Shown here piece by piece: positions 57,153 through 64,000 of a stretch of DNA of 64,000 nucleotides (position 1 is the stretch's first letter; every line of letters begins with the position of its first letter). A program made the position numbers and the translations under genes. This DNA is from Cellulomonas sp. S1-8 (GTDB lineage Bacteria; Actinomycetota; Actinomycetes; Actinomycetales; Cellulomonadaceae), in the NCBI RefSeq assembly GCF_026184235.1, contig NZ_CP110806.1, positions 1,178,001 to 1,242,000 of the forward strand, in the 5' to 3' direction. Below the pieces are notes generated by a model, which did not search any database, had not been told where the DNA came from, and saw only the letters and a list, made by a program, of their open reading frames with translations.

Positions 57153-58109
57153 ATGACCGGAGGCCTGCTGGCGGTGCACGCGCACCCCGACGACGAGTCC
57201 CTCGCGACGGGTGCGCTGCTCGCGACGTGGGCGGCCGACGGCCGCCCCGTCACGGTGGTGACCGCGACGCGCGGCGAGCGCGGCGAGGTCATCGGGCGGC
57301 GGTGGGCGCACCTGGCGGGTGACCCGGCCGCCCTCGCGGACCACCGCGAGGGCGAGGTCGCGGCGGCGCTGGCCGAGCTCGGCGTCCACGACCACGGCTT
57401 CCTCGACGAGGCCGTCGCCGCGGACGTGCGGTACGAGGACTCCGGCATGGCGTGGGTCGGCCCGGGCCGGGCGGGGGAGGTCGACGACGTCCCGCCCGGC
57501 GCGTTCGCCGTCGCGTCGCTCGAGGAGGCCTCGCAGGCGCTCGCGCGCGTGCTGCGCTCCCGGCGCCCCGCGGTGGTCGTGACGTACGAGCCCGGCGGCG
57601 GTTACGGCCATCCCGACCACGTGCGTGCGCACGACGTGACGCTGCACGCGCTCGAGCTCGCCGCGCGTGAGGGTGACACCACCTCCCCGGCGCACGTCGT
57701 GCCCGTCGTCCTGTGGTCGGTGGTCGGGCGCTCCACGTTGCGCAGTGCGCGGACGGCGCTCGCGGGCGAGGCCGTGCTCGCCGCGCTGGGCGCCACGATC
57801 GCTGGGCTGACGCTGCCGGACCCCACCGCCGAGCCGCCCGCGATGGCCGTGCCGGACGACGACGTCGACGTGCTTGTCGACGTCGCACCGGTCCGCGCGC
57901 AGCTGCTGGCCGCCCTGCGCGCACATGCCACGCAGGTCCAGGCCGTGCGCCCGGTGGACGGCGACGACACGCTGCTCGGGTGCTACGCGCTGAGCAACGC
58001 CGTGCTGGCGGCGGTGCCGACCACCGAGGCGTACCGCTACGCCCCGGGCAGCCTGCGCGCCGCAGAGGCCGGCGTGGCCTGGCCCGTCGGTGTGCGACCG
58101 GTAGCCTGA
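57153..58109 (+). CDS. mshB: GlcNAc-inositol deacetylase of mycothiol biosynthesis
   Basis: 318-residue zinc deacetylase removing acetate from N-acetylglucosaminyl-inositol, the second enzymatic stage of mycothiol synthesis. The N-terminal LLAVHAHPDDESLATGALLA carries the metal-binding His and Asp-Asp, and YGHPDHVRAHDV the third ligand. Mycothiol S-conjugate amidase (Mca) is similar; the start MTGGLLAVHAHPDDES and neighbours favour MshB. ATG 57153 is 12 bp after typA. Supports placement of the organism in Actinobacteria. Confidence 0.9.
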   Translation: MTGGLLAVHAHPDDESLATGALLATWAADGRPVTVVTATRGERGEVIGRRWAHLAGDPAALADHREGEVAAALAELGVHDHGFLDEAVAADVRYEDSGMAWVGPGRAGEVDDVPPGAFAVASLEEASQALARVLRSRRPAVVVTYEPGGGYGHPDHVRAHDVTLHALELAAREGDTTSPAHVVPVVLWSVVGRSTLRSARTALAGEAVLAALGATIAGLTLPDPTAEPPAMAVPDDDVDVLVDVAPVRAQLLAALRAHATQVQAVRPVDGDDTLLGCYALSNAVLAAVPTTEAYRYAPGSLRAAEAGVAWPVGVRPVA

Positions 58110-58114
58110 GCGCC

Positions 58115-58486
58115 GTGCAGCCGCCCACCGCCGCGACCCTCTGGCGCGCCGTCGCCGCCCTCGCCGCCGGCGTGTTCGCCGGGATGCTCGGCACGGTCAT
58201 GCACCGGGCCCTGCGCCCCTGGGGTCTGGTCGTCTGCCTGCTGCTGGTGCTGGTGGTCGCGCTGACCGCGCGCGCCTGGGCCGGCTGGTTCGGGTACGTC
58301 GGCAGCGCCGGGGGCACGCTGATCGCGGTGCAGGTCCTCGCTGGTGGCGGGCCGGGAGGCGACGTCCTGGTGCCCTCCACGGACCTGTGGGGCTGGGCGT
58401 GGGCGGTCGGCGCGGTCCTGGCGGTGACGGCCGTGGCCTTCGTGCCACGCCGCTGGGTCGAGGACGAACGGCCGACGACGCCGTGA
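58115..58486 (+). CDS. Small four-helix membrane protein (mshB neighbour, DUF6113-like)
   Basis: 123 residues, nearly all hydrophobic: helices at about 13-30, 35-52, 57-77 and 92-112, then a charged tail. Function unknown. Proteins like this commonly follow mshB in actinobacteria. A -10-like TAGCCT (58102-58107) lies 7 nt before the GTG, inside the mshB 3' end, so it may be leaderless with its own promoter. Confidence 0.7.
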   Translation: MQPPTAATLWRAVAALAAGVFAGMLGTVMHRALRPWGLVVCLLLVLVVALTARAWAGWFGYVGSAGGTLIAVQVLAGGGPGGDVLVPSTDLWGWAWAVGAVLAVTAVAFVPRRWVEDERPTTP

Positions 58487-58496
58487 CGGCGCACGC

Positions 58497-58994
58497 GTGA
58501 CCGAGCAGGGCGTCACGTCGGACGCGTTCCGGGCGGTGGCCGCCCGGCTCGCCGCGGGCGTCGTGGTCGTGTCCGCGGTGCGCCACGGGGTCGCGCACGC
58601 GGCGACCGTGAGCTCGGTGGCGTCGGTGTCGCTCGATCCCGCGCTCCTGCTGTTCTGCGTCCACGTCGACGCCCGGCTGCGGGACGTCCTCGACGACGTC
58701 GACACGTGGGCGGTCTCGGTCCTGGCGGACGACCAGGCCGACGTCGCCGACTGGCTGGCGTCGCCCGGGCGCCCGGCGGTCGGCCAGCTCGACCGCGTCT
58801 CGCACCGGCCCGGCCCCGTGTCGGGTGCCGCGTGGATCGACGGGGCGGCCGCCTGGTTCGACTGCCGCACCGAGGCGGTGCACGCCGCGGGGGACCACGA
58901 CGTCGTCATCGGCCGTGTGCTGGCGGCCGGTGAGGGGTCGGCTGTCGCCGGTGCCCTCGTCCACCTGCGAGGACGTGTGCGCACCGTCCGCTGA
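58497..58994 (+). CDS. Flavin reductase-like protein
   Basis: 165-residue FMN-binding split-barrel protein: FRAVAARLAAGVVVVSAVR at the N-terminus, AATVSSVASVSLDPALLLFC for the flavin site, and VIGRVLA near the end. The family uses NAD(P)H to supply reduced flavin to monooxygenases or acts as a reductase. GTG 58497, 10 bp after the previous stop. No monooxygenase is adjacent. Confidence 0.8.
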   Translation: MTEQGVTSDAFRAVAARLAAGVVVVSAVRHGVAHAATVSSVASVSLDPALLLFCVHVDARLRDVLDDVDTWAVSVLADDQADVADWLASPGRPAVGQLDRVSHRPGPVSGAAWIDGAAAWFDCRTEAVHAAGDHDVVIGRVLAAGEGSAVAGALVHLRGRVRTVR

Positions 58995-59081
58995 CGGGGC
59001 CTGCGCGGGGGCGTCGGGCGGGGTGCGTCACAGATCGGCCACGGCCTGGGCCCGCAGCCCCGTCCGCGCAGGCCGTCACCG

Positions 59082-59087
59082 TAGAAT
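59082..59087 (+). promoter_or_regulatory. -10 candidate of the VanW gene
   Basis: TAGAAT about 48 bp before the ATG. Just upstream, 58993-59077 can form a long hairpin (GACGG and CCTGCGCGG pairing with CCGCGCAGGCCGTC) that may end the preceding gene. Confidence 0.45.
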
Positions 59088-59134
59088 CGCCGCGCGCGCG
59101 TCGTGCGCGCAGCAGGACGCCTCACGGGGGATCG

Positions 59135-62100
59135 ATGACGCACGGGACCGACCGCGACACACCGACCGACGACAGCACCGACCGCGGGACCGCGGCGGTG
59201 CCCGCCGGGTCCGAGGTGCGCACGGGCGACGGGACCGTCGTGGACGGGGTGTCCGACATCGAGGAGCCCGACGCGCGCCCGGCGGGCGAGGACGTGACCG
59301 TCGAGGACGTGACCGTCGAGGACGTGACGGGCGACGACGTCCCCGCCGACGAGACGACCGCTGCCGACGCCGACACCGACACCGCTGCCGATGCCGACGT
59401 CGAGCGCGCCGACGTGACGGCCGCCGACGTGGCTGACACCGACGTGGCTGACGCCGACGTGGCTGACGCCGACGTGGCTGACGCCGACGTGGCTGACGCC
59501 GACGTGGCTGACGCCGACGTGGCTGACGCCGACGTGGCTGACACCGACGTGGCTGACGCCGACGTGACCGCTGGTCCTGTGCCCACCGCAGCCGGGACTG
59601 TCGTCACCGAGCCCGCCGCCGCGCCTGGCGTCGACGCTGCCGAGCCCGATGCCGTCGCGGCCGAGCCCGCCGCCGTCGAGCCCGCCGCCGTCGAGCCCGC
59701 CGCCGTCGAGCCCGATGCGGTCGAGCCCGATGCGGTCGAGCCCGCCGCCGTCGAGCCTGATGCGGCCGAGCCCGCCGCTGCCGCGCCCGGCGCCACCGGA
59801 CCCGTCGTCGACACGACCGCGGAGCCCGCCGGGCACGACGCGACCGGCGACCGGCGACCGCGCGTGGTCGCCGCGTCGCGGCCCCCGGCGCCGCCCACGG
59901 GTGCGCCGATGGCCGCGTGGCCGTCCTGGGACGACGTCGCCGTCACGGCCCCCGAGGGGTCCGACGTGGACCGCGTGGTCCCCGTCGTGGCCGACGCCGA
60001 CCTCCCTGCCGACCCGGCGGCCGAGGTTGCCGCCCCGGCGGCCGACGTTGCGGACCCGGCGGCCGTCGCTGCCGACCCGACGACGGACACGGTGGCCTCC
60101 GGCGACGAGAAGTCGCGCACCGGGCCGCCGCCCGTCCAGCTCGGCGGGCTCTCCGCGCTCGCGTTCACCGCGCTCAACGCCGCGTCGGTCGGCGTCGCCG
60201 CCCACGCGCTCGCGAAGAGCCCTCTGCCGGGCGCCGACGAGCGCGCCGCCGCCGGTGCGCCGGACGCTGCCGGTGCGTCGGCCGCCGACGGGGCCGCCGC
60301 CGCTGCCGCGCAGACCCCCGCGGCCGCCGACGCGCCGGGCCTCGTGGGCGACGACTCTGAGGTCACCGCGGGCGCTCGCCCGGACGCCACGGCCGACGAG
60401 CCCGACGTCGACGGTCCCGACACCGCCGGCCCCGACACCGCCGGCCCCGCTGAGCACGCCCCCGACGTCGACGGCGCCGACACCGACGGCCCCGACGCCC
60501 ACGGGCCTGTGAAGGGCTCCGCGGCCGTCGGCACCGTTCCCGTGGTGCCGGCTGCTGCCGCCGGCCCCGCCGGCCCCGCCGTCGACGAGACGGCCGTCCT
60601 GGCCGCCGCGGGCACGGTGGCCGTCGCCCGCACCGGCGCACCCGCGCCCGCGCCCGAGGACCTCACCACGCGCGCCGTCGCCGTCGTGCCGACGTCGACG
60701 CGCCCGCCGAGCGCCGGCGACACCCGACCCGCGCCGGGCTCACCGTTCGACCTCCTGGGTGACGACGACGAGGAGTCGCCGCTCGACGTGTTCGAGCCGG
60801 AGGACGGACGATCCCGCTGGCCGCGGGCGCTCGCGATCACCGGGGGCGCCATCGTCCTCGTCGCCGCGCTGTACGTGGGCGCGGCGTACGCGCTCGCGGA
60901 CCGCGTCCCGCGCGGCGCGACCGTCGCCGGCGTCGAGATCGGCGCCATGTCGTCGGACGAGGCGGAGGAGGTCCTCGCGTCCGAGCTGGCCGACCGCACG
61001 ACGTCGGCGGTGCCCGTGGTGGCCCAGGACGTGCAGGCCGAGCTGGACCCGGCCGCCGCAGGGCTGCAGCTCGACACCGGTGCGACGGTCGCGCGGCTGA
61101 CGGGCGTCGACCTGGCGGAGCCGGTGCGGCTGTGGCGCCACCTCGTCGGGATCGGCGCGCAGCCGCCGGTGACGCAGGTCGACCAGGGTGCCCTGGACGC
61201 CGCGCTCACCGAGCTCGGGGGCTCCCTCACGCTCGCCCCGGTGGACGGCACCGTGGTGTTCGCCGACGGGGCCGCGCACGCGACCGCCGCGGCCGACGGG
61301 TGGGAGCTCGACGCGTCGAGTGCCGCGGCCGTCCTGGAGGACGGCTGGCTGACCGAGCTGCGCCCGGTGGTGCTGCCGACCACGGTCGTGGCACCGGCGG
61401 TGACCGAGGACGAGACGCAGCGCGCCCTGGCCGAGCTCGCGCAGCCGCTCGCGGCCGCGCCGGTGACCGTGCAGGTGGGCGACCGTCAGGCCGTGCTGGA
61501 CGTCGCCACCCTCACGGCGCACGCGTCGCTCGTCCCGGTCGACGGTGTGCTGGCCCTGCAGCTGAACGGCCAGGCGCTGGCGGACGCCGTGCTCGGGCAG
61601 GTCCCGGACCTGCTCACGACGGCGTCGGACGCACGCTTCGAGTTCCAGGGCGGGGCGCCCGTCATCGTGCCCGGGACGCCCGGCACGACGCTCGACGCCG
61701 CGGCGCTCGCACCGGCGGTCGCCCTGGCCGCGACGGCAGGCACCGACCGGGTCGCGAGCGTCGAGCTCGTGCAGTCGGACCCCGCCGAGACCACGGCGGC
61801 GCTCGAGGCGCTCGGCGTCAAGGAGATCGTCTCGGAGTTCTCGACGCCGCTGACGAGCGAGCCGCGGCGCACGGGGAACATCGCGACCGGCCTGGGGAAC
61901 ATCTCGGGCACGCTCGTGCGCCCGGGCGAGACGTTCAGCCTGACCGAGGCGCTCGGCCCGATCGACGCCGCCCACGGGTTCGTCGAGGCGGGCGCCATCG
62001 TCAACGGCGAGCACCGCGACGCCTGGGGCGGCGGGTTGTCGCAGGTGTCGACGACGACGTACAACGCGGGCTACTTCGCCGGTTTCGAGGACGTCGAGCA

Positions 62101-62503
62101 CACCCCGCACAGCGAGTGGTTCCAGCGGTACCCCGAGGGGCGCGAGGCCACGATCTTCACCGGCGTCATCGACATGAAGTGGAAGAACAACACGCCGTAC
62201 GGTGCGCTCGTCCAGGGCTTCGTCGCCGACGGGCGCGCACACGTGCGCATCTGGAGCACCAAGCACTTCACGGTCGAGACCGAGAAGAGCGGGCGCTCCG
62301 GGGTGGTGTCCCCGACGACCGTCTACTCGCAGTCCGCGACGTGCGAGCCGCAGAGCGCGGGCAACCCGGGCTTCACGGTCACCAACACGCGGCGCGTCCT
62401 GCTCGCCGGTGAGGTCGTCGACACCGAGTCGCACACGTGGAAGTACAAGGCGCAGAACCGGGTCGTCTGCGGGACGGCACCCGAGGCGCCGCCGGCGCCC
62501 TGA
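59135..62503 (+). CDS. VanW-family cell-envelope protein with long repeat-rich N-terminus
   Basis: 1122 residues. The first 560 are acidic, Ala/Pro/Val/Asp-rich and low complexity, with 9 copies of DVADA/T (about 98-142) and 8-9 of EPAAV/EPDAV (about 177-216). One membrane helix follows (about 562-585), then putative peptidoglycan-binding repeats (about 590-880, YoaR-like) and the VanW domain (about 895-1110) with GNISGTLVRPGETFSL, GGGLSQVSTTTYNAGYFAG and HSEWFQRYPEGREATIF. The long N-terminus should be cytoplasmic and the VanW part extracytoplasmic. Function of VanW is not settled. GGGGGAT precedes ATG 59135. Confidence 0.85.
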   Translation: MTHGTDRDTPTDDSTDRGTAAVPAGSEVRTGDGTVVDGVSDIEEPDARPAGEDVTVEDVTVEDVTGDDVPADETTAADADTDTAADADVERADVTAADVADTDVADADVADADVADADVADADVADADVADADVADTDVADADVTAGPVPTAAGTVVTEPAAAPGVDAAEPDAVAAEPAAVEPAAVEPAAVEPDAVEPDAVEPAAVEPDAAEPAAAAPGATGPVVDTTAEPAGHDATGDRRPRVVAASRPPAPPTGAPMAAWPSWDDVAVTAPEGSDVDRVVPVVADADLPADPAAEVAAPAADVADPAAVAADPTTDTVASGDEKSRTGPPPVQLGGLSALAFTALNAASVGVAAHALAKSPLPGADERAAAGAPDAAGASAADGAAAAAAQTPAAADAPGLVGDDSEVTAGARPDATADEPDVDGPDTAGPDTAGPAEHAPDVDGADTDGPDAHGPVKGSAAVGTVPVVPAAAAGPAGPAVDETAVLAAAGTVAVARTGAPAPAPEDLTTRAVAVVPTSTRPPSAGDTRPAPGSPFDLLGDDDEESPLDVFEPEDGRSRWPRALAITGGAIVLVAALYVGAAYALADRVPRGATVAGVEIGAMSSDEAEEVLASELADRTTSAVPVVAQDVQAELDPAAAGLQLDTGATVARLTGVDLAEPVRLWRHLVGIGAQPPVTQVDQGALDAALTELGGSLTLAPVDGTVVFADGAAHATAAADGWELDASSAAAVLEDGWLTELRPVVLPTTVVAPAVTEDETQRALAELAQPLAAAPVTVQVGDRQAVLDVATLTAHASLVPVDGVLALQLNGQALADAVLGQVPDLLTTASDARFEFQGGAPVIVPGTPGTTLDAAALAPAVALAATAGTDRVASVELVQSDPAETTAALEALGVKEIVSEFSTPLTSEPRRTGNIATGLGNISGTLVRPGETFSLTEALGPIDAAHGFVEAGAIVNGEHRDAWGGGLSQVSTTTYNAGYFAGFEDVEHTPHSEWFQRYPEGREATIFTGVIDMKWKNNTPYGALVQGFVADGRAHVRIWSTKHFTVETEKSGRSGVVSPTTVYSQSATCEPQSAGNPGFTVTNTRRVLLAGEVVDTESHTWKYKAQNRVVCGTAPEAPPAP
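59426..59560 (+). repeat. 15-bp tandem repeat, 9 copies, in the VanW gene
   Basis: Unit GACGTGGCTGACGCC; first and eighth copies have ACC as the last codon, the rest GCC, otherwise identical. Codes for DVADA/DVADT. Near-perfect identity at the DNA level implies recent expansion. Unit length is a multiple of three, so copy number can vary without a frameshift. Confidence 0.95.
59663..59782 (+). repeat. 15-bp tandem repeat, 8 copies, in the VanW gene
   Basis: Unit GAGCCCGCCGCCGTC with a GAGCCCGATGCGGTC variant, encoding EPAAV and EPDAV; a further copy lies just upstream at 59642-59656. Confidence 0.88.
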
Positions 62504-62505
62504 CG

Positions 62506-62784
62506 TCAGGACGCCGCGTCGCCCCGGGGTGCGCGGCGCACCGGGGCGGGCGGCACGACCTTCGCGCGCACGACGTCGCCCGCGGGGACGTGCACGTCCC
62601 CGCGGCGCGTCCGCACGGTCAGGCCGTCGTCGTCGACGGCGACGACGTCGCCGAGCACGTCGGTGAACTGCGGCTCGCCGCCGTGCAGCGTCCCGGCGAC
62701 CTCGCCGGGCTGCAGGTCGTCGCGGCGGCGGCGCACGACGACGCGCGTACCCGGGGCCCACGACCGCCATGTGGCGGTACTCAC
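62506..62784 (-). CDS. Small basic protein with beta-barrel-like domain (DUF6725-like)
   Basis: 92 residues, no signal or helix. The sequence [13 protein letters not shown], then [21 protein letters not shown] and [18 protein letters not shown] suggests a small five-strand barrel like those at the N-terminus of some actinobacterial acetyltransferases. Function unknown. ATG 62784, divergent from fdxA. I am fairly sure it is a gene, less sure of the family name. Confidence 0.65.
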   Translation of the reverse strand: MSTATWRSWAPGTRVVVRRRRDDLQPGEVAGTLHGGEPQFTDVLGDVVAVDDDGLTVRTRRGDVHVPAGDVVRAKVVPPAPVRRAPRGDAAS

Positions 62785-62840
62785 GTACGTCCCGCCGTGT
62801 CGGTGGTTGGACGCCGGGTCGTGGCTGCTCGCACGTGGGG

Positions 62841-62846
62841 GATACT
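62841..62846 (+). promoter_or_regulatory. -10 candidate of fdxA
   Basis: GATACT 30 bp before the GTG start; transcript would have a short leader containing TGGAGGACC. Confidence 0.4.
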
Positions 62847-62876
62847 AGGGCGACCGCTGCACCGTGTGGAGGACCT

Positions 62877-63203
62877 GTGACGTATGTGATCGCCGAACCC
62901 TGCGTGGACGTCAAGGACAAGGCGTGCATCGAGGAGTGTCCGGTCGACTGCATCTACGAGGGCAAGCGCTCCCTGTACATCCACCCCGACGAGTGCGTGG
63001 ACTGCGGTGCCTGTGAGCCGGTCTGCCCCGTCGAGGCGATCTACTACGAGGACGACGTCCCGGAGCAGTGGGCCCCGTACTACGAGGCGAACGTGCACTT
63101 CTTCGACGAGGTCGGCTCGCCCGGCGGCGCCGCGAAGATGGGCATGATCGAGCACGACCACCCGATCATCGCCGTGCTTCCGCTGCGCATCCACGGCGAG
63201 TGA
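62877..63203 (+). CDS. fdxA: 7Fe-type (3Fe-4S/4Fe-4S) ferredoxin
   Basis: 108-residue electron carrier. Cysteines are arranged as in Fdx[22 protein letters not shown] and [21 protein letters not shown], giving one 3Fe-4S (with the first two motif positions) and one 4Fe-4S cluster. The C-terminal 45 residues ([16 protein letters not shown]) are typical of actinobacterial FdxA. GTG 62877 with GGAGG 5 nt upstream. Confidence 0.94.
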   Translation: MTYVIAEPCVDVKDKACIEECPVDCIYEGKRSLYIHPDECVDCGACEPVCPVEAIYYEDDVPEQWAPYYEANVHFFDEVGSPGGAAKMGMIEHDHPIIAVLPLRIHGE

Positions 63204-63231
63204 CGCCCCGGCGCCGCACGACGGGGGACGC

Positions 63232-64000
63232 GTGGGCCTGCTGACCGGCGCGCTGCCGGACTTCCCGTGGGACTCCCTCGGGCCGGCGGCGGAGCGTGCC
63301 CGCGCGTACCCCGGCGGCATGGTCGACCTGTCGGTCGGCACTCCCGTGGACCCGACGCCCGCGCTGGTGCGCGAGGCGCTGGCGGCCGCGTCCGACGCGC
63401 ACGGCTACCCCACGACGCACGGCACGCGCGCGCTGCGCGAGGCCGTCGTGGCGTGGTTCGCGCGCCGTCGCGGCGTGCCGGGGCTCGACCCGGACGCGGT
63501 GCTGCCGACGGTCGGCTCGAAGGAGCTGGTCGCGTTCCTGCCGTCGCTGCTGGGCCTGGGCGCCGGCGACGTCGTGCTGCACCCGGCGACCGCGTACCCG
63601 ACCTACGACGTCGGGGCGCGGCTCGCCGGTGCGCGCCCGCTGCCCACGGACGACCCCGCGACGCTGCTGGCCGCGCGGGACGACGTACGGCTGGTGTGGC
63701 TGAACTCGCCCGGCAACCCCGACGGCTCGGTGCTGGGCGTCGACGAGCTGCGGGACGTCGTGCAGGCCGCCCGTGCGGCGGCGGCGCGCACGGGTCGACC
63801 CGTGGTCGTCGCCTCCGACGAGTGCTACGCCGAGCTCGCGTGGGACGAGCCCTGGGTCGGCCAGGGCGTGCCGAGCGTGCTGGACCCCCGCGTGACCGGC
63901 GGCGACCTCACCGGGCTGCTGGCGGTGTACTCGTTGTCGAAGCAGTCGAACCTGGCGGGGTACCGCGCGGCGTTCGTCGCCGGCGACCCCGCGCTGGTCG
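63232..64000 (+). CDS. dapC: N-succinyldiaminopimelate aminotransferase (3' end outside window)
   Basis: First 256 residues of a fold-type I PLP aminotransferase of the lysine/diaminopimelate pathway, here needed for peptidoglycan. Start GTG 63232, 28 bp after fdxA. The N-terminus LPDFPWDSLGPAAERARAYP is typical of actinobacterial DapC; GYPTTHGTRALREAVVAWFA, NSPGNPDGSVLG and ASDECYAELAW follow, and the PLP lysine is in YSLSKQSNLAGYR. Open to the window's end. Confidence 0.92.
   Translation, partial: MGLLTGALPDFPWDSLGPAAERARAYPGGMVDLSVGTPVDPTPALVREALAAASDAHGYPTTHGTRALREAVVAWFARRRGVPGLDPDAVLPTVGSKELVAFLPSLLGLGAGDVVLHPATAYPTYDVGARLAGARPLPTDDPATLLAARDDVRLVWLNSPGNPDGSVLGVDELRDVVQAARAAAARTGRPVVVASDECYAELAWDEPWVGQGVPSVLDPRVTGGDLTGLLAVYSLSKQSNLAGYRAAFVAGDPALV

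Noticed and set aside
59426..59560. CRISPR-like regular repeats
   Set aside because: Tandem 15-bp units without spacers, in frame inside a protein gene.

Overview
The window is chromosomal DNA from a very GC-rich actinobacterium, most likely Cellulomonas or a close relative in Micrococcales. The reasons are the extreme third-position G/C bias, frequent GTG starts (some apparently leaderless), a mycothiol biosynthesis gene (mshB), an LAxTG (class E sortase) wall anchor, and secreted plant or fungal polysaccharide hydrolases. This assignment is inference from gene content; no rRNA or other marker is present. I see no tRNA, rRNA, CRISPR array, prophage or intact insertion sequence.

Layout. 0-5.4 kb: the end of a nitrilase-family amidase, a TrhA/hemolysin III membrane protein divergent from a short-chain Z-prenyl synthase (Rv1086 type), a PIN-PhoH ATPase, and a MarR regulator divergent from a methyltransferase with two operator-like repeats between them. 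5.5-13.7 kb: a saccharolytic island with a wall-anchored multi-domain GH16 enzyme, whose catalytic domain sits inside a carbohydrate-binding module, then a secreted GH53 galactanase broken by one missing base. An MFS exporter and a VapC toxin remnant with three frameshifts follow. 14.0-28.1 kb: a minus-strand run of six ABC genes (large permease I, permease II, ATPase, ATPase, permease I, permease II), with 4-nt overlaps at all junctions but one. It looks like a duplicated FtsX/MacB-type permease pair flanking an ATPase pair. 28.3-34.3 kb: fumarase, then a complete LpqY-SugABC-type trehalose importer.

34.4-37.8 kb: minus-strand xseA-xseB-sugar kinase-carbonic anhydrase, the last three overlapping. 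37.9-45.3 kb: ispH, rmuC, a two-gene ABC exporter, the YchF ATPase, ArfB ribosome rescue factor and a pterin-dehydratase/glyoxalase fusion. 45.6-55.1 kb: a peptide ABC importer (binding protein, DppB with a large membrane insertion, DppC, fused DppD-DppF, and a second, divergent binding-protein paralogue), with an unrelated PH-domain gene wedged in on the opposite strand. 55.2-64.0 kb: typA, mshB, a small membrane protein, a flavin reductase, a VanW protein with in-frame 15-bp repeats, a small beta-barrel protein, ferredoxin fdxA and the start of dapC. From memory, parts of this order (typA, mshB, fdxA, dapC) are conserved in Actinobacteria.

Most of the window is ordinary actinobacterial core. 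The parts that best repay follow-up are the nested GH16, the duplicated FtsX-type operon with an AbrB-like tail on one ATPase, the second peptide-binding protein, and the cluster of single-base G/C deletions between 10.3 and 13.7 kb.
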